Shown here: positions 34,301-45,785 of the stretch, one piece after another
How the letters are laid out: each line of letters starts with the position of its first letter
How positions within the stretch are numbered: the first letter of the stretch is position 1
The notes under the pieces: model-generated
What the model was told of the DNA's origin: nothing
The model's input: only the letters and a program-made list of their open reading frames with translations
Database searches by the model: none
Translations under genes and position numbers: made by a program
Assembly: GCA_903813345.2 (NCBI GenBank)
Contig: CAIIXF020000009.1
Span: 20,671,759-20,735,758 of the forward strand
Direction: 5' to 3'
DNA: 64,000 nt
Source of the DNA: Owenia fusiformis
Lineage: Eukaryota; Annelida; Polychaeta; Sabellida; Oweniidae

Positions 34301-35941
34301 GGTATTTTTACTAAAGCACATGTTTTTGCATATTTTAGGTGTGGAGCTGGTTGTTCCAGGGTATTTTTATGAAAGCACATGTTTTGGATGTTTTAGGTGT
34401 GGAGCTGGTTGTTCCAGGGTATTTTTATGAAAGCACATGTTTTGGATGTTTTAGGTGTGGAGCTGGTTGTTCCAGGGTATTTTTATGAAAGCACATGTTT
34501 TGGATGTTTTAGGTGAGGAGCTGGTTGTTCCAGGGTATTTTTATGAAAGCACATGTTTTGGATGTTTTAGGTGTGGAGCTGATTGTTCCAGGGTATTTTT
34601 ATGAAAGCACATGTTTTGGATGTTTTAGGTGTGGAGCTGGTTGTTCCAGGGTATTTTTATGAAAGCACATGTTTTGGATGTTTTAGGTGTGGAGCTGGTT
34701 GTTCCAGGGTATTTTTATGAAAGCACATGTATTGGATGTTTTAGGTGAGGAGCTGGTTGTTCCAGGGTATTTTTATGAAAGCACATGTTTTGGATGTTTT
34801 AGGTGTGGAGCTGATTGTTCCAGGGTATTTTTATGAAAGCACATGTTTTGGATGTTTTAGGTGTGGAGCTGGTTGTTCCAGGGTATTTTTATGAAAGCAC
34901 ATGTTTTGGATGTTTTAGGTGTGGAGCTGGTTGTTCCAGGGTATTTTTTATGAAAGCACATGTTTTGTATGTTTTAGGTGTGGAGCTGATTGTTCCAGGG
35001 TATTTTTATGAAAGCACATGTTTTGGATGTTTTAGGTGTGGAGCTGGTTGTTCCAGGGTATTTTTATGAAAGCACATGTTTTGGATGTCTTAGGTGTGGA
35101 GCTGGTTGTTCCAGGGTATTTTTTATGAAAGCACATGTTTTGTATGTTTTAGGTGTGGAGCTGGTTGTTCCAGGGTATTTTTATGAAAGCACATGTTTTG
35201 GATGTTTTAGGTGTGGAGCTGGTTGTTCCAGGGTATTTTTATGAAAGCACATGTTTTGGATGTTTTAAGTGTGGAGCTGGTTGTTCCAGGGTATTTTTTA
35301 TGAAAGCACATATTTTGGATGTTTTAGGTGTGGAGCTGGTTGTTCCAGGGTATTTTTATGAAAGCACATATTTTGGATGTTTTAGGTGTGGAGCTGGTTG
35401 TTCCAGGGTATTTTTATGAAAGCACATGTTTTGTATGTTTTAGGTGTGGAGCTGGTTGTTCCAGGGTATTTTTATGAAAGCACATGTTTTGGATGTTTTA
35501 GGTGTGGAGCTGGTTGTTCCAGGGTATTTTTATGAAAGCACATGTTTTGGATGTTTTAGGTGTGGAGCTGGTTGTTCCAGGGTATTTTTTATGAAAGCAC
35601 ATATTTTGGATGTTTTAGGTGTGGAGCTGGTTGTTCCAGGGTATTTTTATGAAAGCACATATTTTGGATGTTTTAGGTGTGGAGCTGGTTGTTCCAGGGT
35701 ATTTTTTATGAAAGCACATATTTTGGATGTTTTAGGTGTGTGGCTGGTTATTCCCAGTGCATTTTGATTTTTGCATATGTTAGGTGTGTAGCTGTTGTTC
35801 CAAAAATATTATTATGAAAACATATTCTTCAGGTGTGGAGCTGGGTGTTGTCTGATTCCATTTTGCATGGATGGCTGTAAAGATGTACTCCACACGTGCC
35901 CACAATGCCACCAGATTATAGGTCAGAAATCTGGCTGTTAG
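28246..35941 (+). CDS. LITAF-domain (LPS-induced TNF-alpha factor-like) protein
   Basis: LITAF-domain proteins sit on the cytosolic face of late endosomes and lysosomes. They bind zinc through a split CxxC...HxCPxC site, insert a hydrophobic helix in the membrane, and recruit NEDD4-type ligases and ESCRT through PPxY-type motifs. Proposed exons: 28246-28315 (candidate), 31118-31523 and 35833-35941, totalling 585 nt (194 residues). Exon 2 carries PPQY, eight 7-residue QYQPPPG-type repeats, CQHC and the hydrophobic '[11 protein letters not shown]'. Exon 3 gives [17 protein letters not shown] then VLHTCPQCH and stop TAG. Exons 2 and 3 join in phase (GG|G). The 4.3-kb intron between them is filled by two splice-junction arrays. 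The first exon is the least certain part. Confidence 0.85.
28424..28630. mobile_element. Inverted-repeat element with CAGTGGCAGATTC ends (hAT-like MITE)
   Basis: The left end 'cagtggcagattcaggaacc' and the right end 'ggatctgccgctg' are imperfect inverted repeats of the CAG(T/C)GGC(A/G)GATCC type seen in hAT-derived MITEs. The interior is rich in 'ggccc' blocks. Non-coding. Confidence 0.6.
29690..30010. repeat. Direct duplication of about 170-185 bp with 'aaatggc(a/g)gccatttttca'
   Basis: The segment with 'cttctaccaaaagtgtcatt' and 'cataccaaatatgaacaaaa' occurs twice, near 29752 and 29891. Each copy is preceded by a 'tggcxgccatttt' palindrome like that of the 350-bp repeat at 15472. Confidence 0.7.
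30170..30440. repeat. Dispersed repeat with 'gacggacgaacg' tract and 'gaacttcgtttgatgggata' end
   Basis: Starts 'aaaatgggcaccatttt' and ends 'ccctatatccatctgaactt' plus 'cgtttgatgggataa'. Related ends occur at about 37021-37080 and 40580-40675. ORFs on both strands here are by-products. Confidence 0.65.
31118..31523 (+). CDS. LITAF N-half exon with proline-rich repeats
   Basis: Acceptor 'tttttttacag' and donor GTAAGT. In frame: [15 protein letters not shown], then eight copies of a heptad of the QYQPPPG type from about 31160 to 31330 (21-bp DNA repeat), then [15 protein letters not shown] and the hydrophobic segment. CQHC is the first half of the zinc site. The last 40-50 bases and the donor are the founder of the array that follows. 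Confidence 0.9.
31524..33330 (+). repeat. Tandem array of exon-end/donor junctions (about 28 copies)
   Basis: Units of about 57-70 bp, each containing 'gactgtgcctcatagggta' (the last bases of exon 31118-31523 and its donor) followed by 'gtgcata...atgattgtgtcatatattgcc'. The first unit is the exon end itself. The first seven or so copies keep a strong GTAAGTG. Later ones alternate among GTAAGTG, GTAACTG and GTAGTTA. Short ORFs on both strands within it are repeat by-products. Confidence 0.93.
33500..35832 (+). repeat. Tandem array of acceptor/exon-start junctions (58-bp unit, about 38-40 copies)
   Basis: The unit is 'ttttaggtgtggagctggtt' followed by 'gttccagggtatttttatga' and 'aagcacatgttttggatg'. 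The TTTTAG|GTGTGGAGCTGG part equals the acceptor and start of exon 35833-35941. Copies from about 33500 to 34320 are degenerate. From 34320 to 35745 they are nearly identical at exactly 58 bp. The last two before the real exon are degenerate again. Because 58 is not a multiple of 3 and the unit lacks stops in most frames, 80-110-codon ORFs appear by chance. Confidence 0.95.
35833..35941 (+). CDS. LITAF C-half terminal exon
   Basis: Acceptor 'attcttcag'. After a codon-completing G it reads [17 protein letters not shown] then [18 protein letters not shown] and stop TAG. It contains the second zinc half (HTCPQC). Its length of 109 nt equals the exon at 45786-45894. The first bases 'GTGTGGAGCTGG' are those multiplied in the upstream array. 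Confidence 0.93.
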
Positions 35942-36088
35942 GGTGAATCATTGCCAACTACATCATCCCTTCTAAAGTTAACATGGTCATGTAGATAAAA
36001 ACGTGACCTAAAAATATCAGTAGTTGATAGGAACAGGACAGGATGGGACAACCCATGTGTTCTGAAGATTTTGATCCATCATCTGGAC

Positions 36089-36107
36089 AATAAAAGAATG
36101 AAATAAA
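36089..36107 (+). terminator. Candidate polyadenylation signals for plus-strand LITAF gene
   Basis: AATAAA at 36089-36094 and again at about 36102, roughly 150 bases after the stop codon. The position is plausible, but AATAAA is common in AT-rich DNA. Confidence 0.4.
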
Positions 36108-36459
36108 ACAAAAAACAATTCAAGGAAATGAAAAATTAAACAATGAACACTGAACCCTATAGCCTGTTGAATCTTGTTGATTTCCACAATGGCTTGACAC
36201 CACCTCCTGAAATACAAAATTCCAATAGTGACCTTTTGTCACACAACTCTTATTTGATAATCTCCAGATAAGGCTTTCCGCATTCCATCAGGGAAATCAA
36301 TAAGATGCCATGATATGTTTTCGTTTGAGCGATACATCTTTGATACTGACTGAATACATGTTACTTTTTAATTAAATGATAAGACATAAGCTACAACAAT
36401 TACGGTATATTGATTAAGAGCTGTACTCTGATGAATCAAGCACCATTAGTACAGTACAG

Positions 36460-37000
36460 AGTAATACAACTGAGATGAACAATATGATTTGTGAGGAAAA
36501 TGTATTACATATAATATGTGAGGAAACATAGAATATATGTACAAATGTATAGCATACAAAATGTGAGGAAATATATAACATAAAGCCCCGTTTACACTGA
36601 CCAGTCTACTATTTTGATCCCCATGTGTATTTCCAATGGGAGAAAAGACCAACGGTCTCAACAGGACTCCATCGGACTCCACAGGTCTCAGGAGGACACA
36701 TTGGGCTATCGTGAAAATAGACTTTTGATCATCACCGGTATCTAGAGTCCTGTAAAAAAGACCTGTCAGTGTAAACCAGGCATAATATTACATAATATGT
36801 GAAAAGATATATTACATATGATATCTGAGGAAATGCATTGTGAAATGTGAAAAAATCATTACATAAAACATGTGAGGAAATATATAACATTGAAGAAATG
36901 TATTTACATAAGAGATGCGAGGAAATGATATGAGAGGAAATGTATGACATATGATAAGTGCGAAAAGGAAGTGTATGACATATGATAAGTACGGATATGT
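36460..37000. repeat. 'ataatatgtgaggaaatgta' minisatellite, interrupted
   Basis: Degenerate copies of 'acatatgatatgtgaggaaa' flank an unrelated 200-bp element at about 36584-36782. After 37010 comes the 'gatggacgaacgg...tttgttcgatgggataa' tail of a dispersed repeat. Confidence 0.65.
36584..36782. mobile_element. Inverted-repeat element with GCCxxGTTTACACTGAC ends
   Basis: The left end 'gccccgtttacactgacc' and the right end 'gtcagtgtaaaccaggc' are imperfect inverted repeats. The element splits the surrounding minisatellite. The flanks share ATAA, a possible target duplication. Non-coding. Confidence 0.65.
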
Positions 37001-37269
37001 ATTACATAGAAGATGCGAGAACAGATGGATGGACGAACGGCTTTCCTATATCCCACTGGAACTTTGTTCGATGGGATAATACTGTCAGAGCATATTATTC
37101 TGAGCAACTACATGTTATAGTTACACATTAATTAGCTGATAACAGCTTATATTGTCAATTGCCCTATCAAGTTTTAATTGGGTTTTGAAGAGCATAGTGA
37201 AACAAAACAATTTGCAGACTTATACTTTATTTTTGTATGCTAATGAATTGCGTTATGTTTTAATGAGGT

Positions 37270-37920
37270 TTCTCCCAGGGTATCACTCATAAAAAGAACA
37301 ATAAGCCCTGCAGTGCTCATTACATGCTTATGTGTTTTCAACAAAAAAGCTCATTCAAGCACACTAACACTCATATAATTCTTCTGAAAGACATCATGGA
37401 TTATTGCAATTAAAAATCCTGTAGTGCACTTGCAACAACCCAGCGCGGTTGACACACGCGAGCAGTCGACAGCATAGTTAGAGTTTAAGTGCGCTTGGAT
37501 GAACTGCTTTTGTTGAAAACGTGTGAGCATGTAATTTGCAATGCATCGACTCATTGTTATTTTTCGTGATACAAAGGAGAAATACTTGTTATATACTATG
37601 CAATGCACTCACCCATTGGCAGTTCAAAATGCACCCTTAAGCTGAATTTTTGTATACCCGCAGTGCTGGTGAATTGCATAATATTTCAAAGAGGTTTCTC
37701 CCATGGTATCATTAAAAAGAACAATAAGCCCTGCAGTGCTCATTACATGCTTATGTGTTTTCAACAAAAGAGCTTTCTTTTGAAAAACATCACGATTTAT
37801 TGCAATCGAACTCCTGTGGTGCACTAGCAACAAGCTGGTGCAGTTTACACACGTGAGCAGCCGACAACATTGCCGCAGCGCAATTAGTGGTTTAAGTGTG
37901 CTTGGATGAACTGCTTTTGG
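37270..37920. repeat. Direct duplication, two copies of about 245 bp
   Basis: 'aagaacaataagccctgcag' to 'gcttggatgaactgcttttg' occurs at 37270-37515 and 37677-37920, visibly diverged. The spacer is about 160 bp. Opposed short ORFs are by-products. Confidence 0.8.
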
Positions 37921-39616
37921 ATGGTATCACAGATTTAACTTGATGGGATATATGTAAAACAACATTTACCTTTGTATGCATTCTTATATCCTGAGTTAAC
38001 TCGACCTCAAAGTTTCAGCATGTCATATTTTTGTGATCCATGGGAGGGGTCTCTCTGTCGCCAATTTGATGACTTCATCTGAACACAAATATGCTTAAAA
38101 TTAAAAGAATGTAAAAATGGGAGAAATGTTTTCCCCAAAATATGTTTTTAAGAAGTGTGCATTAGATGGTGGTGCTTACGTTTTATTTTAAATACTATAT
38201 ATTGTTATGTACATTTTAATATATTTTTTGAAAGGTGAAATTTTTTAATTAAAGAAGTAGAAGGACTAAGAAGGGATAGAGATGAGCTAAGATATTGTTT
38301 AGAAAGATGCCTATAATTTTATAATATTTTAGCTCAGTCATCATTCCTTGTCACACCTATTTTCTCAAAAGTCCAAAGTTCTTACTTTATTCCAGAAGAA
38401 TCCTTTAATGCTTAAGGTTCTGCCAAAAGAAACTGATTAAAAAGAAAATGCCCCCTTTTCATTTCAAATAAAGTAGGACAGTTCCCATCTAATATCTTCA
38501 ATTCTTTTATATTTGACCAAATATTTCAATTTTTTTCAGAAAATAAATATTCAGGTTGAAAGCGAGCATTGGCATGCTTTTTGAGGATTGCTTCAAACAT
38601 GTTATACCCCTTCTACTCTACCCCTTCTACTTCCTTAAATGGGTTCAATAAAGAACCCTCTAATAATCATGCTTGTATTTCTATTAATCTATTTTATATT
38701 GTGTATTGAATGTATTGATTAAATTATAAAAAAATGAAAAAAAATAAATACATGTTTAAAGAAAAACATAATAACAGTATCAATCTTTTAAATTAAAACT
38801 GTTCCATAACATAAAACATTATGCTGAAGCATTTTCTAGTTATGAGTCACATTGATTCTGACAGTGTACTGTTGATATTCAGCCAGAGATATGACTAAAA
38901 CATCAGCTTCATAAAAAGTACTTACACTTTCTCCGATTCATATACTGTAGAACTTTTACATATGCAAAAGGTTAAGGTGATGGTTCAAGAAAACATTTTT
39001 GAAAAATTGCTGTACCTGCCCATGTTATTTTCAGATACAAAATAAAGTATGAAGGCATGTGAGCATTTCCTTGCTTTTTCTCCTTATATTGCCTTCTTTT
39101 AGTAAAACTGGAAAGAGGTCAATGGTAACTCCAGGAAATGCTGATATTTCAAGAAAAAACATTCAAATCCAATTTTTAAATTTTTACCCCCACCTTGGCA
39201 CTTTTTTTAGAAATGTTAGGCTTATTTCTTTTCTATCCATTGTTTTCAGCATAATTTTGGTCATCGAAAATTGATATCTTCAAAACTAGACTTTCAAGCA
39301 ATTCTACTTTTGAAGATATTTTAGACCCCTTGTTGAATAATTTTTTCATGCAATAAAAATCAGAAAAAGAAGATACTCTTTTGAGTAAATAGGTTCAGCA
39401 TTTTGGAAATATTTTTGACATGGGGTCCCAGCAGCTATGTTAACACGAGCAATATATAAATGAGGGCATATACAAGTAAAAATGTGGAGAAACTACAAAA
39501 TTATTGACAAAGTTGGTTCAAACTTTTTTTGATTATGAAGCATGATTATGTCATGGTCAATTTAATATGAAAAATAGATGTGAACTAATTTTTAGGCCTC
39601 AGTATACATGACCACC

Positions 39617-40314
39617 TTAAAGGGACATTCCTGCCCAGACCATTTCTATCCTGATATGATAGCCATAATCATATATGCAGGGTGGGTGAAAAAAATTGGA
39701 ACATTTTATGTACAATGTAACTTTTTTGTACGTTGTGTATTATTTTAAATACTTTAGGAAATTGAATGACAATTCATTGTCAACATCTTGTGTGAATATG
39801 AATATACAAGCTCAACATTTTACTAATCGATCAATATCGACCATTTAAAAATGAATTGCCAATTTCCAGTAAGCTGCCATCAGGAAGTGATGACATCTAT
39901 TCTCAAATTTCATAACCTTGCTTATAACAGTATAGGAAAGTAGCACAAAATCACTTCCTAGACATTAAGTGATGTTTACTTTAATTGCAAACATATTTTC
40001 AGAGCTTGTCAGCTTAGAATTTTAGATGGATTAAACCATAGACAAAATTGCAAAAGAATATTCAGCTGGTTTTGTAATTCTTAATAGCTGACATCACATA
40101 CTGAGTAAAATCTCAAAAGATGGCAGCCTACTAGAATTGAGCACTACATTTATATATGACAAATATTGACCATATCAAAACATTTTTCTATGTTTTGCTA
40201 AACATGGAAAATATATATATGGTTATAGCTACCATATTAGGAGAGAAATGGTCCAGCAGGAAATGTAAAAAATCGTTGATTTTCATAGGATGTGTAATGT
40301 GAATATCCCTTTAA
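39617..40314. mobile_element. TTAA-flanked inverted-repeat element, copy 1
   Basis: Begins TTAA-AGGGACATTC and ends GAATATCCCT-TTAA. The subterminal arms 'accatttctatcctgatatg' and 'catattaggagagaaatggt' are also inverted. A TTAA target duplication is typical of piggyBac-type elements. No transposase ORF. A second copy is split by the retrotransposon at 46.6-50.8 kb. Confidence 0.75.
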
Positions 40315-42959
40315 ATGTGTGATGTTGAATGTGGCTACTTACAACTGATTTTGGTGGTGGTTAAATGTCCAGACATATACAATTTTTAAGAGCAACTGTC
40401 ATTTTGAACCTTTTTACCAAATATGAGTCATACTGGTCTAACCAGAACTAAAGTCCTGTATCCTGTACCAGAACTATAGTCTTGAGATCTTAGGTTATGT
40501 CTGATGTCCACCCATTTTATTACAATTTGGTAGTTTGAGGCACGTATAATTGTCTGGATTTGTCAGCAAGTTTTCGCCTGAATGGATGAACAGATAGATG
40601 GACCAACTGACTGACAAAATGAATGATAGACATCTTCACTATATCCCTACAGAACTTTCTTTACTTGGATAATAAACATATAAAATAATAAATAGAAAAA
40701 TATGTTTTTTAACTGTTTATTTACAATAATGAAAAGCTAACATAACATGCAACCAGTTCAGAGATCATAAATAAAAAAACGTTACATTGGCTTGGTTATT
40801 ACAAATTGTTCTTAGTTTTGTGGATTGAATCATGAGATCACCTACAGACTATTGAATGATGAAAATTTTTACTCTTCAGTTTTAACAAAGAGAAGAACTT
40901 GTTACTAGCGATCAAATTTAGGATTTTAAGTAATGGCTCCCAGTGTCACAAAATGAGTAATACAAGGTACAGATACATTAAATTATCTTTAGCTATTTTA
41001 ATAAGCATCATAACTTTATCACATTGTATTGATCCAAATAAACCAAACTCATGTTACACTTTCAAACCATATCTGTATAGATACAATAGCTCTGCTCGGG
41101 AGTAAATAGTATGGAATATATATAATACAATACATATTTGTTAAACTTCTATTTGACATATTGATATATGAAGTCATGGAAAAGTTTTGATTTTAAATAA
41201 TTAATACAAAAATGTATTAAGCTCAGGATTTTATAGTAAACATTTTAAAATTTAAAGCTCATTTCATACTAAGCATATCAATTTATTTACAATACAAAAA
41301 TAGTTATATACTTATATAATATTTTATAGCCAATATGTAGTCTGGACAGCTATTGGCAGTAACTTTATAATTGCCCGACTAACTGAATGCTGTAAATGCT
41401 GTCAATGAAAACTCTTTAATAAATGTGGACTCAGATTATAGATAAATAAATATTCAAAATTCTGACCTGCCTGCCATTAGATTCTCTTCAGAATACATAT
41501 GTGGTATAAAATAAAATAAAAACAAATAGAGATTGCCACCTTTCCTTGAATATCAGATGCACTCTGCATTCCCTGGTGCGGGAAAAATAGTTTGCTTCAA
41601 TGGCAGTCACTATCTGTACATTATACATCCAATTCTACTCAAAGTATTAGTAAGTATATGTACAAAGCTAAGAGACCAGTAGATGTACACAATGTAGAAC
41701 CATTGGACAACAGCGAGTGTATAACCATCAGTCAATGGTTAATAGTCATACATTACACACTGTATAACCATTAGATATACACACTATATAACACCATTGG
41801 ATATACACACTGTATAAGCCACTAAAAACACACACCTTATATACTCTTAATATCATATACTTTCTTGCCTTAAAATTGGACAATAATATCATATTTGAAA
41901 TAAATCATAATATGGCTGTATATGTATGTACATAGGAAAAACCCTAGCTCTTAAAACCTTTATATATATTTCAATAAATGAAACCTAACAAAATTAAACA
42001 TCTAAATACATTTTGACCTTAAGACAAGGCACACACAAACAATAAAGAATAAAAGAGAAAAAGAGTACAGATACACAGTATAAAATATGTTTAATTAAAT
42101 GACTGTTTTAGCTTGGAATTGTATGACTGGTCAAACAAGCTTTCATAATATAATATTAGGAAATACCAAAAGAACCTGAGACTCATTTGTTGAATATTTT
42201 CATTATAATTGTGTGACCATCTCACTTTTTCTTTCAAATCAGGAACCTATAGTATAGATGTTTACTCAAATAAAAGACAAAAAGAGAATATAGATAAACA
42301 ACAAAGTTTCTCAATCCTAGTAAATCAATAACTTATTACTGTACAAGTAATTTTTTTAAGCTTTCATATTTTCAGGAAATCGCTTGTACAGAAATCGAGT
42401 GATGGTGAAAGTAACAGTTTGTTTATGTATTAAAAATATTTTTGGTTCATTTGGCATTATAATAAACAACACTACCTTTTACTTTACAGTAACTCCTCAT
42501 TGATAGGTGGGATAATCTAATACTCTTTAAAATATATAACATATGTATAATATGTGTAGTTGACTAACTATATAACAAAATCAGATACACTTTCGAGTTG
42601 TTTGAAAATGCACAATATATAATGGCAAAAATATCTAATAATAATAAAAAGGGGCATTTATATTATGCTTATGATATATATTTGTCATTTGGAATAAGGT
42701 AAAATATTGGATAAGATAAATATATAAGATAAAATGTCTTTAAAACTCACATCATATCAAAAAGGGTTATGCAATAAAAAGTATTATTATATCACTGTCA
42801 TATTCCTCACTCTTTGATTGGTCCATGTCCTAAAAAAGCCATATTCAATTGAAGTCACATGATTTTTGCTGAACATCAAATGATATTCACCAGTCACGAC
42901 TTAGTCCAGTGTAATTTTTATTTTATATATACCAGGGAGTACATTTTTATGATTAATTA

Positions 42960-43375
42960 GGGGAGGCATCAAAAGTTCAATGTCTGATAGGAAACTAAAT
43001 AAATCTAGTTTTGAGTTGGACCCCCCCCCCCCTCCCCCTCAAAACTAAATACAATGAAAGTTGATCGCGGACTTTTCACATGTTTTAGCGACTCAATTTG
43101 GACTTTCATGGGGCTAGTACTATAACTTATTTATGATTCTTAAAACATGTGCCAACAACAATAGGCATAATATTCCATGTTGCATGCATCTTGGTGAAGA
43201 AGGCATCTGGTAAAGTCTTTATTTTTAAACCATTCCAAGGCATTTCGAGTCGAAATTGGGAAAAATTTAAATGTTGAAATTTGTCGGATAGCAAACTGAA
43301 ATAGCTTTGACCCCCTCCCCCCCAAACTAGATTTATTTAGTTTTCTATCAGACATTGATCTTTTGATGCCTCCCC
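42960..43375. mobile_element. TTA-flanked inverted-repeat element, about 60-bp arms
   Basis: The left arm starts GGGGAGGCATCAAAAG at 42960 and the right arm ends with its complement at 43375. Both arms share 'actaaataaatctagttt'. The flanks read TTA on both sides. A poly-C run at about 43021 and a C-rich run at 43310 end the arms. Confidence 0.75.
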
Positions 43376-44216
43376 TTAGAGATCAATAGTTTGTTATTCC
43401 ATTAATTTGAACAAGGAATATTACAGTGAATAATAAAACAAATATTCAATTCTATTTTTGGTGATAATACCAGTGACACTTTCACAAGATGTTATTCAAC
43501 TAGACCTTCAGGCTTCGTGGAATATCTCTTGTAAAAGATGCACAGGTATTCACCTCAACAGAATTTATTTATATAACATTTTATATTATGCTATGATTAA
43601 AATGTAATCCACAAACTGGATAGTTTTAAAACTAGAATAGACTACATGTACCATGCTCTCCTTGTATCAAATAAATAAATGACTTTTCCTTCAACCATTC
43701 TTTTTCGGGGGTATATGTTGTGGTTTTTTCACCTCTTCAATAGATAAATACTGCCCATGTACCTTACAGATACACTGTTCAATGTTTAGATCTTGCCCAA
43801 ACTCTATGCCCCTCCCTCTCATATATATATATTTTAACCTAGATTGAGCAATGTATACATGTATGGATGGACGGGTACACAAAATCTCAAATATCAAATT
43901 GTGTAAATCTTATGTCATAGCCTATTTGTGACATGTATGTTCTTATAAGCCTTGAGCGTTAATTGCAAATTTTAATATCCTGATGCTTTCAGCAGCTGAA
44001 GAGGTAAAATATGGCAAATGTTTCATATGTGTGTTAATAACCTCATATTAATAAAACTACATGCTTATTACCCCTTTAAAGAATGTATCCTTTTAGCTGA
44101 AAATTGTGAGAATGGCATTTGTCTAATGGATGAGTATCTACATCCATTATGAGTGAATTATAATTAATTGTTTCATTATTTATGTGTTCCATTTAAAGTA
44201 GCAGATCTCTGTAAGT

Positions 44217-45647
44217 CACGCCTAACCATCGCGTAAGCAGGCGTCACCGTACAGCGTCAAAAAATACAGTAGTACAGTTTTCTGTACGGTGACGGAAATT
44301 AACTGAGTTAAAGCAAAAACTATAATGAGGGTTTTAAAAAGATTAATTAGATGAAAATAAATACGATTTCGGGTGTAATAAAAACAGCATTCTCTTAGGA
44401 ATGGTTTTAACTTTCTAATTATGATAAAAGTTTTTCGAGCACTGCTCGGATTTTTTCTGACTGGATCGGCCCACATAATCGACTCGAGAGAAAAATGGTG
44501 TTTTTTCACTTTTCGTTTGGTTATTATTTTCCCTGTCGTCTGAGAGTATGGATTATTTTTATGAGAATATGTATTTGTTATCTACACATTTTAGAACAGA
44601 TGAATATTCGGCAAATAATCATTCAGTGTATTTATTTAAAAAAGATCAGAACTGTACGGTGACGCATCAGCTGTACGGTGACGCTTACTTAGATTTTATG
44701 AAGTGCTCCAAGCTTACTGTTCGAACAAGAGGTAAAGAAGCGTCAGATCTACATGTACATTATCACTGGTAAGTATCAAGCGAAGGTTACAGCCGTCACC
44801 TTCGCATTTAAGATGGCGGACAGGAAGTATTAATTTCGATATTTTTAGTTTTCATGGAATCAACTATTTGAAAGTTGACGTAATGCTTTGGTATCATTTG
44901 AACTAAACAAGGCAAGATATTGCATCTTTCATCCTAAAAGGTCACACGTGCAAGATGAGATTTACTTGTGACATCCCTTGTTTTAAAACATCAATAACAT
45001 AGCAACAAGAGAGTTTTTGGTTTCATGATCTTTACCGTATCATACATTTCCAGTAACCTTCCATTAAGCTGTGGAAGATATCGTTGAACTATAGCGCCCA
45101 TGCACTATATATGAACAAATGATCATACTCCAGAGTTTCCATTTCATACAATCTTAGTCTCATTTAGTTCATCAAAGCATAGCGTCACCGTACAGCTGGT
45201 GCGTCACCGTACAAATTTGATCTTTTTAAATATACATAATGAATGGTTGTTTGCTGAATCTTCGCCCGTTCTAAAATGTGTAAGTAACAAATACATATTC
45301 TCATAAAAATAATCCATACTCTCAGACGGTAGGGAAAATAATAACCAAACAAAATGTGAAAAACAACCTTTTTTCACTCTGGTCGATTATGTGGGCCGAT
45401 TCACTCAGAAAAAATCCGAACAGTGCTCGTAAAACGTTTATCATAATCAGAAAGTTAAAACCATTTCTAAGAGAATGCTGTTTTTATTTCACATGAAATC
45501 GTATTAGTTTTCATCAAATTAATTTTTTTAAACCCTTGTCATAGTTTTTGCTTCAAAGCAGTTAATTTGCGTTACCGTACAGAAAACTGTACTCCGCTAT
45601 TTTTTGACGCTGTACGGTGACGCCTGCTTACGCGATGGTAAGGCGTG
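44217..45647. mobile_element. Non-autonomous DNA element with about 470-bp terminal inverted repeats
   Basis: The arms 44217-44690 and 45180-45647 are imperfect inverted repeats, starting CACGCCTAACCATCGCG. Both flanks read AAGT, a candidate 4-bp target duplication. A 14-bp motif GCGTCACCGTACAG occurs eight times, four per arm: 44241, 44282, 44652 and 44671 on the left; 45182, 45201, 45569 and 45610 on the right. Orientation is mixed. The middle 490 bp has no transposase-like ORF. Short ORFs in the arms are non-genic. Confidence 0.85.
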
Positions 45648-45785
45648 AAGTAACATGCATGTGTACCAATTAACATTGACACATGTTATATGGACACATT
45701 GTGATACGAGCACATTTTACATGGGCAATGTTATATGGACACATGCTTCATGGACACATGTGGTCACATAATAAATGGACACAGG

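Larger units (their letters stand above)
35942..45785. other. Convergent intergenic region, repeat-rich, no gene recognised
   Basis: About 10 kb between two convergent LITAF loci. It holds a minisatellite with an inserted element (36460-37000), a 400-bp-spaced duplication (37270-37920), a TTAA-flanked inverted-repeat element (39617-40314), a TTA-flanked element (42960-43375) and a long-inverted-repeat element (44217-45647). ORFs of 60-95 codons show no family resemblance. Confidence 0.6.

Noticed and set aside
34815-35767. ORFs of 84-107 codons with CGAGCSRVF repeats, resembling a cysteine-rich repeat protein.
   Set aside because: The 58-bp unit is not a multiple of three and is simply stop-poor. 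CGAGC is the multiplied first bases of the true LITAF exon, not a repeat protein.
31524-35832. Regular direct repeats that could be mistaken for a CRISPR array.
   Set aside because: The DNA is eukaryotic with spliced genes. The units are contiguous with no unique spacers and match exon edges.
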